Shown: positions 16,327 to 25,844 of the stretch, in pieces
Layout: the number at the start of each line of letters is the position of its first letter
Numbering within the stretch: position 1 is the first letter of the stretch
From: an uncultured Porphyromonadaceae bacterium
GTDB lineage: Bacteria > Bacteroidota > Bacteroidia > Bacteroidales > Muribaculaceae
Reading direction: 5' to 3'
NCBI GenBank assembly: GCA_900541835.1
Contig: UQLL01000016.1
Span: forward strand, 1 to 55,813
Length of the DNA stretch: 55,813 nucleotides
Notes under the pieces: generated by a model
What the model saw: only the letters and a program-made list of their open reading frames with translations
What the model was told of the DNA's origin: nothing
The model's database searches: none
Position numbers and translations under genes: made by a program

Positions 16327-17235
16327 TTATTCGCCGAAAAGTTTCTCGGGGTACTTGCCGGCGTCGATGAGGGCGCGGATGGCGGCGACGGTGGCGGGGC
16401 GGTCGGCGGCGAAGGTGACTCCGAACCAGCGCGAGGGGGTGGGGAGCACCTTGAGAGTGGACGTGCCGGAGTGGATGAGCTCGTTGACCACGGTGGGGAT
16501 GTAGAACTCGCCCTTGGGCTCCATGCCGTGCTCGCGCAGGAAGGTGCGGAAGCTTTGGCCGGAGTGATCGAAGTAGTCGGGGGTGAAGCCCCACATGTTC
16601 ATGGACACGACGGTGCCCATGGCGAAAGGCTTCTCTCCGCCCTCGGGGGCCTGGTATACGAGCTCGTCGCCGCGACGCTCGATGCCGTGGCACTCGACTA
16701 CGTCGACGAGGTTGCCCTGGCCGTCGACCTTGCAGAGCCCGCGGCTGACGCCGCCGTTCTCGCTGAGTGTGTTCTCGACCAGGAAGCCTATCATGCAGTA
16801 GCGGTCGTGCGCTCCCTCGACGGAACGGAGGAAGCCGGCCAGCTCCTCGAAGCTCTCGCGGCCGTAGAAGTCGTCGGCGTTGATTACGCCGAAGGGTTCC
16901 TTTATCACTTCGCCGCCCATCATCAGGGCATGGTTGGTGCCCCAGGGCTTGGTGCGGTCCTTGTTCACGGGGATATCTTCCGGCACCTTGTCGATGGCCT
17001 GGAAAACGACGTCCACGTCTACATGGTTCTGGTACTTGGGGAGAATCTTCTCGCGGAAGTCCTTCTCGAAATCGTGGCGGATTACGAAGACGATTTTGCC
17101 GAACCCGGCGCGGACGGCGTCGTAGACGCTGTAGTCCATGATGGTCTCGCCGTTGGGGCCGAGGCCGTCGAGCTGCTTGAGGCCGCCGTAGCGGCTGCCC
17201 ATGCCTGCTGCTAATATAAGTAAGGTAGGTTTCAT
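16327..17235 (-). CDS. Sugar-phosphate nucleotidyltransferase
   Basis: The 302-residue product opens with the nucleotidyltransferase loop LILAAGMGSRYGGLKQLDGL (residues 5-24), followed by a GETIMDYSVYDA segment and GVINADDFYG, the metal-binding aspartate region. These show transfer of a nucleotidyl group to a sugar phosphate; the exact sugar is not evident. Its start is 3 bases from the holB stop, so the two are probably co-transcribed with galE downstream. It could act in the same nucleotide-sugar supply as galE, by inference from context. Confidence 0.85.
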   Translation of the reverse strand: MKPTLLILAAGMGSRYGGLKQLDGLGPNGETIMDYSVYDAVRAGFGKIVFVIRHDFEKDFREKILPKYQNHVDVDVVFQAIDKVPEDIPVNKDRTKPWGTNHALMMGGEVIKEPFGVINADDFYGRESFEELAGFLRSVEGAHDRYCMIGFLVENTLSENGGVSRGLCKVDGQGNLVDVVECHGIERRGDELVYQAPEGGEKPFAMGTVVSMNMWGFTPDYFDHSGQSFRTFLREHGMEPKGEFYIPTVVNELIHSGTSTLKVLPTPSRWFGVTFAADRPATVAAIRALIDAGKYPEKLFGE

Positions 17236-17238
17236 ATA

Positions 17239-18369
17239 CTATTGTGGGGATTTCTTGATGAGCATGATGAGCGAGACGGCCAGGTCGAAGAGAACGATGC
17301 GGGCGTTGGCGTTGCCGGCTATGTCGCGTGCGGCAAGGTCCACCTCGTGCATTATGTCCTCCACGTTGGCGCCGTGGATGAATGGGGCGAAGCGGTCGGA
17401 GAACTGGCGGTCGCCTGGCATCATCGGGGTGATGGTGTCGTTGCGGAGGTTGTAGAGGTAGTTGAGCCGGAGCTGGCGGTTCATGTACGCCAGTAAGCGG
17501 CGCGTCTTCTCGCGCTTGAGGCCTGCGACCGTCTCGGACCATTTGCGCAGTGCGGCGACGTCCCGGAGCCAGGCGCGACGCATGACGTCCTGGAAGAGCT
17601 CGCGGAACTCGCTTTCCTCGGCCTTGGGATCGAGCAGCTGGCGGGCCTGGAGCTGGTTGCCCTGGGCGGCGGCGGCGGCCTGTGCGGCCTCGGCGGGGTC
17701 ATATCCCTCGTTCACGAGCCAGGAGGCCGTCTCGGCCACCGTGGGCACCTCCACCTTGACGCGCTGCAGACGCGAGTAGACGGTAGGGAGGATGAGCGAT
17801 GGGTTGTCGCTGACCATGATGAACATCCGGCCCGGCTGGGGTTCCTCGATGATCTTCAGCAGCTTGTTGGCGGCCGCCGGGTGGAGCTTCTCCGGGAGCC
17901 ATAGGACGAGGACCTTCACGCTGTCGGTGTAGTTGCCCAGGCTCAGGCGTCGCACGATCTCGGAACTCTCGCCGACGCGTATTACGGGCTGCGAGTTCTC
18001 GGCGCCGGATAGCTCGAGCCAGCGGCGCCAGGGGGCCAGCGGCTCGGTGCGCAGGAACTCCTGCCAAGCGGGATAGAACTCATCGCTGACGCCGACTGAC
18101 GATGACTTGGACGTCGGCGTGGGGAAGGAGAATAGGAGATCGGGATACTCCAAAGCGGCGTGCTGCCGGCAGACGGGACATACGCCGCAGCTGTCGCCGC
18201 CGGAGCGGTGCGGGCAGTGCGCATACTGTGCCAGGGCGCGTGCCAGGGCGAGCTTGCCAGCCCCCTCCGGGCCCCAGAGCAGCAGCGCGTGGGGCAGACG
18301 GCCGCTGTCTACCTGCTGTGCCAGCAGGGCCTTGACGGCGCCGTGCCCGGTGATGTCTGCGAATCTCAT
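17239..18369 (-). CDS. holB: DNA polymerase III subunit delta'
   Basis: A clamp-loader AAA+ subunit. HALLLWGPEGAGKLALARAL holds the Walker A-like loop (GPEGAGK, 33-39). A zinc module follows with Cys52, Cys61, Cys64 and Cys67. MFIMVSDNPSLILPTVYSRL is the sensor/SRC-like region (SRLQRVKV). The 376-residue length is normal for Bacteroidales. It is the first gene of the minus-strand cluster holB, nucleotidyltransferase, galE. Confidence 0.92.
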   Translation of the reverse strand: MRFADITGHGAVKALLAQQVDSGRLPHALLLWGPEGAGKLALARALAQYAHCPHRSGGDSCGVCPVCRQHAALEYPDLLFSFPTPTSKSSSVGVSDEFYPAWQEFLRTEPLAPWRRWLELSGAENSQPVIRVGESSEIVRRLSLGNYTDSVKVLVLWLPEKLHPAAANKLLKIIEEPQPGRMFIMVSDNPSLILPTVYSRLQRVKVEVPTVAETASWLVNEGYDPAEAAQAAAAAQGNQLQARQLLDPKAEESEFRELFQDVMRRAWLRDVAALRKWSETVAGLKREKTRRLLAYMNRQLRLNYLYNLRNDTITPMMPGDRQFSDRFAPFIHGANVEDIMHEVDLAARDIAGNANARIVLFDLAVSLIMLIKKSPQ

Positions 18370-18513
18370 GCCGCAAATTTAACTATTTTTTCTGAGACAG
18401 AGACCCATTAAGCGGTCTAAAATGGCCGTAATCTGATGCGGAACAGACCGGAGGAATCCGGCTGCGCGATATGATGGAGGTCAGCCCGGGGCAAATTCGT
18501 CGCCCGACGGCCG

Positions 18514-18544
18514 TTGCGCATGTCCCCGCTTTTGCGTAACTTTG
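18514..18544 (+). promoter_or_regulatory. Promoter of the AddB-like gene
   Basis: TTG (18514-18516), 20 bases, then TAACTTTG (18537-18544), a Bacteroidetes -33/-7 pair, about 35 bases ahead of the start codon at 18579. Confidence 0.75.
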
Positions 18545-18578
18545 CACCGTCGGCCGCCACAGGAGGTCTGCATAACCT

Positions 18579-21500
18579 ATGGAAAGATTTCTCGAAAGTA
18601 TAGCCAAGGCCTACTGCACCCTATACAAAGGTAACCTGGAGGAGGTTCTGTTCGTCTTCCCCAACAAGCGTGCGGGCAGCTTCTTCCTGCGCGAGCTGTA
18701 CCGCCAGAAGGATCTTGAGCATGAAAAGGTGTGCGAGGATGACAGGCTGACCATGCTCATGCCGGCCGTGACCTCCTTCGCCGACTTCGTGGAAACGCTC
18801 AGCGGGCGAATCATCGACTCCCGCATCGACAGCATCTGCCGCCTCTATCACCTCTATTGCCTGCTGTGGGACGAGGAACACAACGACGATAAAGGCGACA
18901 AGGAGGCAAAGAAAGGCAAAGCCTCCTTCGACAAGTTCCGCTCCTGGGCCGAGACCATGCTGTCGGACTTCAACGACGTGGAGATGTACCAGGTCAACGC
19001 CGAGGCCCTGTTCGAGAATGTGGACCGCTTCAAGAAGATCAAGTCCACGTACCTGACGCCCGAGCAGCTCAGGGTGATGAGCGCCTATTTCGGTTACACC
19101 GAGTTCTACGAGGACTCCGACCGGATGTGGCAGCACTACCACGGCAGCCTCAAAGATGGAATCAAGGATAAACGCCGAAGGTTCATGACGCTGTTCGAGC
19201 TCATGGGCAAGCTCTACACGCGCTTCTGCGATAGTCTGGAGCGCGACGGCCTCACCTTCCGGGGCCGGGCATACTCGCAGGCGCTCAAGGCGCTCAGCGA
19301 CGGCGACCCAGCCATGCTACTCCCCTACAAGCGCGTGGTGATGGTCGGCTTCAACGCCCTCAGCACCGTCGAATACCTCATCTTCGAGAAACTGGAGAGG
19401 ACGAAAGTCACGCTCGCCGACGGCACCCTCCAGCCCCTGGGCGACTTCTACTGGGACCTCACCGGCACGGCCCTCGCCCACCCCGGCAATATCGGGCGTC
19501 ACTTCGTGGAGAAGAACCAGAAGGCATTTACGCCGCAGTTCGACATCTCCGCCAGCAACCGCCCGGGACTCCCCGCCACGCTGGAAGTCATCTCCTCACC
19601 CTCGGGGGTGGCCCAGGCAAAAATCGCCGGCAAAATCGTCAGGGACATTGTCAGCGACGAAGGGCGGCAACTCGTCCGTGACGCCGACATAGCTGTGGTG
19701 CTCCCCGACGAGAACCTGCTGCTGTCCATGATCTACTCCATGCCGGACATCGGGACCGCCGAGGACGACGCAAGCTTCAACATCACCATGGGCTACCCGT
19801 TCAAAGTGACCTCGGTGGCCAGTTTCATGGCCCTGCTGGAGAACCTGCAGCGCGGATACGCCTACGAGAACGGAGTGTCCATAGCCCGCACGGCCGACGT
19901 CGACGCCCTGCTCAGCACCCCCCTGGCGACAGTGCTCCTCAGCTGGGGACACAGCAGCAGCCTATTCCGCAGCCTCGAAGACCGTAGGCGCGAAACCGTG
20001 CCGTATACTTTCTTCGCCGACTACTGCAACCAAGCCGAAGAAATCGCGCCGGAGGAGCGCCAGGCCATCCTCGACCTCTTCCGACCCCTTCCCCGCAACG
20101 CCGACAGCCAGCAGACCATCGACTACCTGCGCACACAGCTCGAAAGCCTCGACAACCTCATCAAGGAGAAAGACGGCGAGGGGCGCCGCCTGCGCCACGA
20201 CCGCCGCCTGAAAGAAATGGACAGCGCACACGTGCTTCTGCACCTCGCCGCCCTCAACCAGCTCGAGGAGGCATTCCACACCTACCGGATAAAGGCCAAC
20301 GCCCGCACCACCTTCCGCCTGTACAACAACCTCATGGCCGGCGAACAGGTGCGCTTCCAGGGCGAACCCCTCACCGGCGTGCAGATTATGGGTCCCCTCG
20401 AGACACGCTGCCTCGACATCCCCTACCTGGTCATCCCCTCTATGAACGAGCGCATCTATCCCCGCCGCATGGACCGCAAGTCGTTCATCCCGGCAGTCAT
20501 CAGGCGCGGCTTCGGCATGGCCACCACCCAGTTCCAGGAGGCCATCTTCACCTACTACTTCTACCGCATGATCAGCCGCGCCCGCGGCGTCTACCTCATC
20601 TACGACTCCCGCACCGAGGGCCTGCACAGCGGCTCTCCGTCGCGCTTCATCCTCCAGCTCCGTCACCTCTACGCCAGGAACCGCGTGCGCTTCACCCGGT
20701 ACAACTTCCAGACCACCCCGGCCAGGCCCGAACTCGTGACCGTGGCCAAGACCGGCGACATCCCGCAAGAGATCGACCGCTACTTCAGACAGGACCTGGA
20801 CAAGAATGAGATCCGCCACCTCTCCGCCTCGTCGCTCAACCGCCTAATCAGCTGCCCCCTTTACTTCTACATCAGCAGCCTGCGCCGCATCGACCAGGAC
20901 ACCAAGCCCTCCGACGGCATGACCAGCGCCGACATCGGCTCAGTGGTGCACAACGCACTCCAGCACATATACCTCTCAATGGCCGAAAACGGCAGCTACC
21001 CCATCGAGGTGACCACCGAAAAGCTCGCCGCCGCATGCACCGACACCGCCATCCGTCCATTCGTCATCGCCGCCGTCAACATCGAAGTATACAAAGCGGA
21101 CCGCGACGCAAACGGCAACAAAATAACGCCCGCTCCCGAAGCGCTCACAAAGGAGCCTGAGCCCACAGTCCTTTCCCTGGTGCCACACATGGTGGCAATG
21201 GTAAAGAACGTCCTCGCCCACGACATGAACCGATACGCCCCATTCAGCATCCTCTCCATGGAGGACAAGAAGAATGTGACGTACCAGCTCACCGACGGCT
21301 CCCTGGCCAACCTCACCTACATCATCGACCGCGTGGACGAGAAGGAGGGCCAGGTGCGCATCGTCGACTACAAGACCGGCGCCTACCACGAACGGGCCGC
21401 AGACATGGACGAGATATTCGCATGCGGCGAAAAACAACATCCCGACTCGCTCTTCCAGCTCATGCTCTACTCCTACCTGTGGATGCGCGACAACCCCGAC

Positions 21501-21776
21501 AAGTTCACAGGCACCGTCCGCCCGCTCATCTACGACCTCGCAGAGATGAGCGACCCGGCCAAGGGAGAGAAACCCGCCAAGCTCGGCAAAAACGGTAAAA
21601 ACTTCACAGATGCAGACCTTGTCGGCGCCCACGACGATTTCATGCAGAAATTCGAGGCCCTGCTCGCCGACCTGCGCGACCCGGAACGCCCCTTCGCCCA
21701 GGCGCCCTCTAACTCCTCCGCCTGCACCTACTGCCCCTTCGCCAAGCCCATCTGCAACCGCGTAACAGACAAATAA
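18579..21776 (+). CDS. AddB-like PD-(D/E)XK exonuclease subunit
   Basis: The 1065-residue protein begins like an inactivated superfamily I helicase domain (LEEVLFVFPNKRAGSFFLREL, DADIAVVLPDENLLLSMIYS). It ends in a RecB-type nuclease: YIIDRVDEKEGQVRIVDYKTG (residues about 914-934) carries the D...DYK catalytic set. Cysteines at about 759 (LISCPLYFY) and in CTYCPFAKPIC (about 1049-1059) match the Fe-S staple of AddB. By family knowledge it would process double-strand DNA ends with an AddA helicase for recombination repair. No addA is present in the window. The next gene starts four bases after the stop. Confidence 0.88.
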   Translation: MERFLESIAKAYCTLYKGNLEEVLFVFPNKRAGSFFLRELYRQKDLEHEKVCEDDRLTMLMPAVTSFADFVETLSGRIIDSRIDSICRLYHLYCLLWDEEHNDDKGDKEAKKGKASFDKFRSWAETMLSDFNDVEMYQVNAEALFENVDRFKKIKSTYLTPEQLRVMSAYFGYTEFYEDSDRMWQHYHGSLKDGIKDKRRRFMTLFELMGKLYTRFCDSLERDGLTFRGRAYSQALKALSDGDPAMLLPYKRVVMVGFNALSTVEYLIFEKLERTKVTLADGTLQPLGDFYWDLTGTALAHPGNIGRHFVEKNQKAFTPQFDISASNRPGLPATLEVISSPSGVAQAKIAGKIVRDIVSDEGRQLVRDADIAVVLPDENLLLSMIYSMPDIGTAEDDASFNITMGYPFKVTSVASFMALLENLQRGYAYENGVSIARTADVDALLSTPLATVLLSWGHSSSLFRSLEDRRRETVPYTFFADYCNQAEEIAPEERQAILDLFRPLPRNADSQQTIDYLRTQLESLDNLIKEKDGEGRRLRHDRRLKEMDSAHVLLHLAALNQLEEAFHTYRIKANARTTFRLYNNLMAGEQVRFQGEPLTGVQIMGPLETRCLDIPYLVIPSMNERIYPRRMDRKSFIPAVIRRGFGMATTQFQEAIFTYYFYRMISRARGVYLIYDSRTEGLHSGSPSRFILQLRHLYARNRVRFTRYNFQTTPARPELVTVAKTGDIPQEIDRYFRQDLDKNEIRHLSASSLNRLISCPLYFYISSLRRIDQDTKPSDGMTSADIGSVVHNALQHIYLSMAENGSYPIEVTTEKLAAACTDTAIRPFVIAAVNIEVYKADRDANGNKITPAPEALTKEPEPTVLSLVPHMVAMVKNVLAHDMNRYAPFSILSMEDKKNVTYQLTDGSLANLTYIIDRVDEKEGQVRIVDYKTGAYHERAADMDEIFACGEKQHPDSLFQLMLYSYLWMRDNPDKFTGTVRPLIYDLAEMSDPAKGEKPAKLGKNGKNFTDADLVGAHDDFMQKFEALLADLRDPERPFAQAPSNSSACTYCPFAKPICNRVTDK

Positions 21777-21779
21777 GCA

Positions 21780-22220
21780 ATGCCCAAGACAGAAGTACGC
21801 ATCGACAAATGGCTGTGGGCCATGCGCGTGTTCAAGACCCGCAGCATCTCCACCGACGCCTGCAAGAAAGGCCGCGTCAGCATCGGCGGCGCCACTGCCA
21901 AGCCCTCCCGCACCGTCCGCGTCGGCGACGTGGTCGACGTCCGCAAGCCGCCCGTCACCTACACCTTCCGCGTCAAGGCCCTCACCGAGAGCCGCCTCGG
22001 CGCGCGCCTCGTGCCCGAATACCTCGAAAACATCACCCCCAAGGCCCAGTACGACATGCTCGAGATGGTGCGCATCTCCGGCTTCGTCGACCGCCAGAAG
22101 GGCCTCGGCCGACCCACCAAACGCGAAGGCCGCGAACTCGCCGCCTTCCGCCAGCAGTCCACCGAAGACTTCTTCCTCCCATTCGACGACGATTTCGACG
22201 ACCTCTGCGACGACGAGTGA
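21780..22220 (+). CDS. S4 RNA-binding protein, Hsp15-like
   Basis: A 146-residue protein whose first 60 residues are an S4 domain (VRIDKWLWAMRVFKTRSIST, CKKGRVSIGGATAKPS, VRVGDVVDVRK). This is the pattern of Hsp15 (HslR), which binds stalled 50S subunits carrying a nascent chain. The rest is charged and ends in an acidic tail rich in D and E. It starts three bases after the stop of the AddB-like gene, so the two are probably translated from the same message. Confidence 0.88.
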   Translation: MPKTEVRIDKWLWAMRVFKTRSISTDACKKGRVSIGGATAKPSRTVRVGDVVDVRKPPVTYTFRVKALTESRLGARLVPEYLENITPKAQYDMLEMVRISGFVDRQKGLGRPTKREGRELAAFRQQSTEDFFLPFDDDFDDLCDDE

Positions 22221-22736
22221 CCCTGGCGCTCCAGTGTGAGGACGCACTAACCATACGTCCCTACTTTGGCGCTTCGGGCGAGCTTCAGCCCGCCCCCCGG
22301 TTCTTCCCCTCCCTCCTGCGTAAAAAAATCCGCCCAGGATTTGCACATTCAAACCAAACGTATTAACTTTGCGTTGTAAAAGCAAAGGCAAGAGAGCCTG
22401 ATTGAAGAAATAACCACTCCAAACGTACTGGGAAACTCATCAATTATATCGAAATACCGAGACAAGCTTCTCAACCAATGGCGGGCCTCGACGGCCATTG
22501 GCCGGTTCGCTTCCATTGGACGGCGACGGAGGATTACAAAGGTTGCGGAGCACTCAAATCCTGTCATTCGGAGTTTCATCACCGTCCTTTGGAGTGGCCC
22601 TACAAGCCGACCCCCGGTACAGACCTACCGAAGGGTCGGCTTCTCTTCAATCAACAGACAACGAAAAACCCAAATGGACAAAGAGCAATACCCGCCTCAG
22701 AATATTGTTCATAGTTCATTGTTAACTGTTCATTAC
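22221..22736. other. Structured leader or small RNA region upstream of a nitroreductase
   Basis: No coding evidence was found. After degenerate GGACGCAC/GTCCCTAC words (22231-22266), a promoter lies at 22340-22371, about 365 bases before the nitroreductase start. Downstream of it are two stable stem-loops: CCAATGGC/GCCATTGG (22475-22501) and AAGCCGACCC/GGGTCGGCTT (22604-22642), the latter followed by a pyrimidine-rich stretch. It ends in GTTCATAGTTCATTGTTAAC-type repeat phrases just before the ATG. Confidence 0.55.
22340..22371 (+). promoter_or_regulatory. Promoter with a long leader
   Basis: TTTG (22340-22343), 20 bases, TAACTTTG (22364-22371). It would start a transcript near 22379, leaving about 360 untranslated bases before the nitroreductase gene. 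Confidence 0.7.
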
Positions 22737-23489
22737 ATGAAAGACATACGCCAGACTCTGCTCGACCGCGTCACCGTGCGCCGCTACGAGCGCGAAGCCA
22801 TACCCGCCGAGACCATGGACTTCATCTTCCAGGCCATCCGCAACACCCCCACCAGCTACAACGGCCAGCAGTTCTCCGTCATCGACATCTCCGACCAGGC
22901 ACTCAAGGAAGAACTCTACGCCATCACCAACCAGAAGCAGATCAAGACCTGCAACCGCTTTCTCGTCTTCTGTGCCGACTACCACAAGATTACCATGCTC
23001 GCCGAGAAGAAAGGCCTCGACGTGCCCCCCTTCACCGACACCATGGACGGCGTCACCGTGGGCATCATCGACGCCTCCCTGGCCATGATGAGCGCCGTAG
23101 TCGCCGCCGAAGCCTGCGGCCTCGGAGCCAACTGCATCGGATACCTCCGCACCGTAGACCCGCCCAAGGTCGCCGAAATGCTAAAACTCCCCAAGGGTGT
23201 CTTCGTGGTCTGCGGCCTCTGCCTCGGCATCCCCCGCGAACATCCCGACCTCAAGCCCAAGCAGGGCATAGGACTCATGATCCACTCAAACACTTACCGT
23301 CAGGACCCCGAAGCCATGACCGACGAGCTCCTCGACTACGACGCCGTCATCACCCAGTACAACAAGACTCGCTCGGGCGGCACCACCGACAATGACTGGT
23401 GCGACCACATCCTCGACTACTACCGCCACGCCATGTCGTACCGCATCCTCGACTACCTGAAGGCGCAGGGTTTTAACATTACCCGTTGA
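22737..23489 (+). CDS. Nitroreductase-family flavoprotein
   Basis: A 250-residue FMN enzyme. The start is the ATG at 22737 (MKDIRQTLLDRVTVRRYERE): the upstream in-frame ATG at 22674 would add 21 residues encoded by a dispersed repeat phrase. Motifs are TVRRYEREAIPAETMDFIFQ (FMN phosphate arginines), NTPTSYNGQQFSVI, and the C-terminal GLGANCIGYL and CGLCLGIP. These fit NfsA/FRP-like NADPH-dependent reductases. The substrate is unknown. Its 3' end overlaps the convergent methyltransferase gene by 11 bases. Confidence 0.88.
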   Translation: MKDIRQTLLDRVTVRRYEREAIPAETMDFIFQAIRNTPTSYNGQQFSVIDISDQALKEELYAITNQKQIKTCNRFLVFCADYHKITMLAEKKGLDVPPFTDTMDGVTVGIIDASLAMMSAVVAAEACGLGANCIGYLRTVDPPKVAEMLKLPKGVFVVCGLCLGIPREHPDLKPKQGIGLMIHSNTYRQDPEAMTDELLDYDAVITQYNKTRSGGTTDNDWCDHILDYYRHAMSYRILDYLKAQGFNITR

Positions 23490-24699
23490 GGCAGTCGAGC
23501 ACCAAGCGCCTGCGTCCGGCCAGCAGTCCCACCACCAGGCGGCTGTCGTCGCCGAGAGGACGCAGGCCAAGCTTCTTGCACAAGGCTTCCGGCGTGAGGC
23601 CGTAGTCGAAGCAGGCCACATTCGCCGCCTCCCCCTTCAGCGCACGTGCCGCCTCGCGCAGAGAGCCATACACCTTATTTATATACAGGCAGCGGCCCGG
23701 AAAACCCTCCGGCCTGCTGCCTGCGGTGTATATCGACCGCTCCTCCCGCACCGGCAGCAACCCGGTCCAGCGCTCCATTGTCACCCCCTGCAGGCGAGCC
23801 TTCGCCAGGGCCGCCGACGGCAGGCATAGCCATGCCCCCTCCTGCGGAAGCGTCCCCGGGACCCGACCCGACGACTGCCTCGGCCACGATCTCCGCAGCG
23901 TCACGGCATCACCAAGGCCATCCAGTTCCGCCATCCCCAGCTCCCGCCCGGCGGATCCGAAGTCGCACACCAGCAGAATCTCCTTGCATTCGCCCCTCAG
24001 CCCCACGCACCAAAGCATGTTCGCCTGCGGCACCACCCGCATCACCGCATCGACGTCGAGCATTGGCGACGCCTTCACCACCAGCCGGCCGGTCACCTTC
24101 GGCGCCATCATGAGGATACGCCCCAGGTCCGGACGACAGTCAGAGAAGGCATAGGCCCGTCCCCCTCCCTCTCTTCTCCGCGCCGGGTCGGCGAACACCA
24201 CATCGAACCGCTCGCCCCTCTCCTTGGCGTCCCCCATCCACTCAATCGCGTCCGCACAGTGCACACACACGTCAAGCCCCAGCGCCGCAGCATTATGGCG
24301 CCCTGCCCGTGCCGCCTTCGCGTCGATGTCCACCCCAGTCACCCGCGCACCCGCCTCCGCTGCCGCAAAGGCGTCCAGGCCAAGGCCGAAAGTGATGTCC
24401 AGAAGAGAGGTGCCGGGCACTATGCCCATCGCCTGCGCATTGAACCGCGCCACCGCCCACGCCGTGCACTGCTCGGCCAGCAGCGCCGACGGGAACAGGA
24501 ACTCCGGGCAGCGCTCCGGCAGCGGACCGAGCTTGCCACGGGCCTTGTGCCGCGCCTGGACCTGCGTCAGCGCCAGCGCCGCCGTGTCGGCATCCATCAC
24601 CTTGCGCGCCTCAGGCGCCAGCGACACCGCCGACTCCCCCGCATGCTCGCGGACCCACGCCCAGAACTCCGCAGTAAGAGCTTCGATTCCAGTTTTCAT
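23479..24699 (-). CDS. Class I SAM methyltransferase with THUMP-like domain
   Basis: The 406-residue protein has an N-terminal helical region, then a Rossmann methyltransferase core: LLDITFGLGLDAFAAA (SAM loop), GARVTGVDIDAKAARAGRHN and the motif IV-like FDVVFADPARR. The C-terminal 80 residues (GSLREAARALKGEAANVACF, GLTPEALCKKLGLRPLGDD) match the THUMP-like domain found with such enzymes in Bacteroidetes. An RNA substrate is plausible but inferred. It is divergent from the DnaQ-like gene and convergent with the nitroreductase, overlapping it by 11 bases. Confidence 0.85.
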   Translation of the reverse strand: MKTGIEALTAEFWAWVREHAGESAVSLAPEARKVMDADTAALALTQVQARHKARGKLGPLPERCPEFLFPSALLAEQCTAWAVARFNAQAMGIVPGTSLLDITFGLGLDAFAAAEAGARVTGVDIDAKAARAGRHNAAALGLDVCVHCADAIEWMGDAKERGERFDVVFADPARRREGGGRAYAFSDCRPDLGRILMMAPKVTGRLVVKASPMLDVDAVMRVVPQANMLWCVGLRGECKEILLVCDFGSAGRELGMAELDGLGDAVTLRRSWPRQSSGRVPGTLPQEGAWLCLPSAALAKARLQGVTMERWTGLLPVREERSIYTAGSRPEGFPGRCLYINKVYGSLREAARALKGEAANVACFDYGLTPEALCKKLGLRPLGDDSRLVVGLLAGRRRLVLDCLNG

Positions 24700-24743
24700 G
24701 CCCCAAAATTACAATAAATTCCCCGTTCGGCGTTAAGAGAGAG

Positions 24744-25265
24744 ATGAAAGATTTCGCAGCCATAGACTTCGAGACGGCCAACGGCTCGCCCAGCTCCGTT
24801 TGCTCGGTGGGCATAGTGATAGTGCGCGGCGGCAAGGTGACCGACGAGATATACCGGCTCATCCGCCCCGCCCCCAACTACTACTCGCCCGGCAACGTGC
24901 GCGTGCACGGCCTGACACGCCACGACACCGACCCGGCGCCCCACTTCGACGTCGTGTGGGCGGAGATAGCGCCGCAAATCGACAGGCTGCCGCTGGTGGC
25001 CCACTTCAGCCGCTTCGACGAAGGGTGCCTGCGCGCCGCCCACGCCCGCTACTCCATGCCCTACCCCGACTACCGCTTCTACTGCACCTGCACCGCCTCC
25101 CGCCGCGTCCTCGGCCGACGTCTGCCCAACCACAAGCTCGACACCGTGGCCTGTCACCTCGGCTTCGCCCCCTTCGAGCACCACCACGCCATGGCCGACG
25201 CCCGCGCCTGCGCCCACATAGCCCTCAAGCTCCTCCCCCTCGCCTACCCCGACATGGCCGACTGA
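24744..25265 (+). CDS. DnaQ-like 3'-5' exonuclease
   Basis: A 173-residue DEDDh exonuclease domain alone. Exo I is AAIDFETANGSPSSVCSVGI (Asp8, Glu10), exo II lies in PLVAHFSRFDEGCL, and exo III is HHHAMADARACAHIALKLL with the catalytic histidine and aspartate. The family includes the polymerase III epsilon proofreading subunit and free-standing repair exonucleases. Without polymerase-binding sequence, this one is more likely free-standing. Confidence 0.88.
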   Translation: MKDFAAIDFETANGSPSSVCSVGIVIVRGGKVTDEIYRLIRPAPNYYSPGNVRVHGLTRHDTDPAPHFDVVWAEIAPQIDRLPLVAHFSRFDEGCLRAAHARYSMPYPDYRFYCTCTASRRVLGRRLPNHKLDTVACHLGFAPFEHHHAMADARACAHIALKLLPLAYPDMAD

Positions 25266-25341
25266 CACGCATACCATTAATCGATTAAAATTTTTACGAT
25301 TAACGATTCAACGGATTTTCAATCGTTCAATCGTTCCGAGA

Positions 25342-25373
25342 CTTGCATATCTCGTAAAATCATATTACCTTTG
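25342..25373 (+). promoter_or_regulatory. Promoter of the rpsF operon
   Basis: CTTG (25342-25345), 20 bases, TACCTTTG (25366-25373). The rpsF start is about 80 bases downstream. Confidence 0.75.
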
Positions 25374-25455
25374 CAGCCGGAAAGTGTAAAAATGGCCGCC
25401 AAGGCGCCTTGAAGCACAATTCCGATACCAAAACAACCAATTGTCAAACAACAAC

Positions 25456-25842
25456 ATGAATCAGTACGAGACCGTTTTCATTTTAACTCCCGTTTTGTCT
25501 GATGCTCAGATGAAGGAAACGGTGGAGAAGTTCCATGACTTCCTGGTGCAGAGCGGCGCCGAGATCATCAACGAGGAACTCTGGGGCATGCGCAAGCTGG
25601 CCTATCCCATCCAGAAGAAGTCCACGGGCTTCTACACCATGATCGAGTTCAAGGCCGCGCCCGAGCTCATCAAGAAGCTTGACACCGCCTACCGCCGCGA
25701 CGAGAAAGTAATCCGCTTCCTCACCTTCCGCAACGACAAGTACGCCGCCGAGTACGCCGAGAAGCGCCGCAACCGCCGCGCCGCCCAGGCAGAACAGAAA
25801 GTAGAACCCGCTGCCCCCGCAGCCGAAACAACCCAGGCTTAA
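25456..25842 (+). CDS. rpsF: 30S ribosomal protein S6
   Basis: A 128-residue S6 protein that pairs with S18 on the platform of the small subunit. MNQYETVFILTPVLSDAQMK and the GMRKLAYPIQKKSTGFYTMI stretch are diagnostic. I take the ATG at 25456 rather than a TTG at 25441 because it matches the conserved start. An alanine- and glutamate-rich tail follows. It is the first gene of rpsF-rpsR-rplI. Confidence 0.96.
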   Translation: MNQYETVFILTPVLSDAQMKETVEKFHDFLVQSGAEIINEELWGMRKLAYPIQKKSTGFYTMIEFKAAPELIKKLDTAYRRDEKVIRFLTFRNDKYAAEYAEKRRNRRAAQAEQKVEPAAPAAETTQA

Positions 25843-25844
25843 TC

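Noticed and set aside
22349..22582. A 77-codon minus-strand frame in the nitroreductase leader
   Set aside because: It runs against the promoter and stem-loops, and has no recognisable family; not called as a gene.
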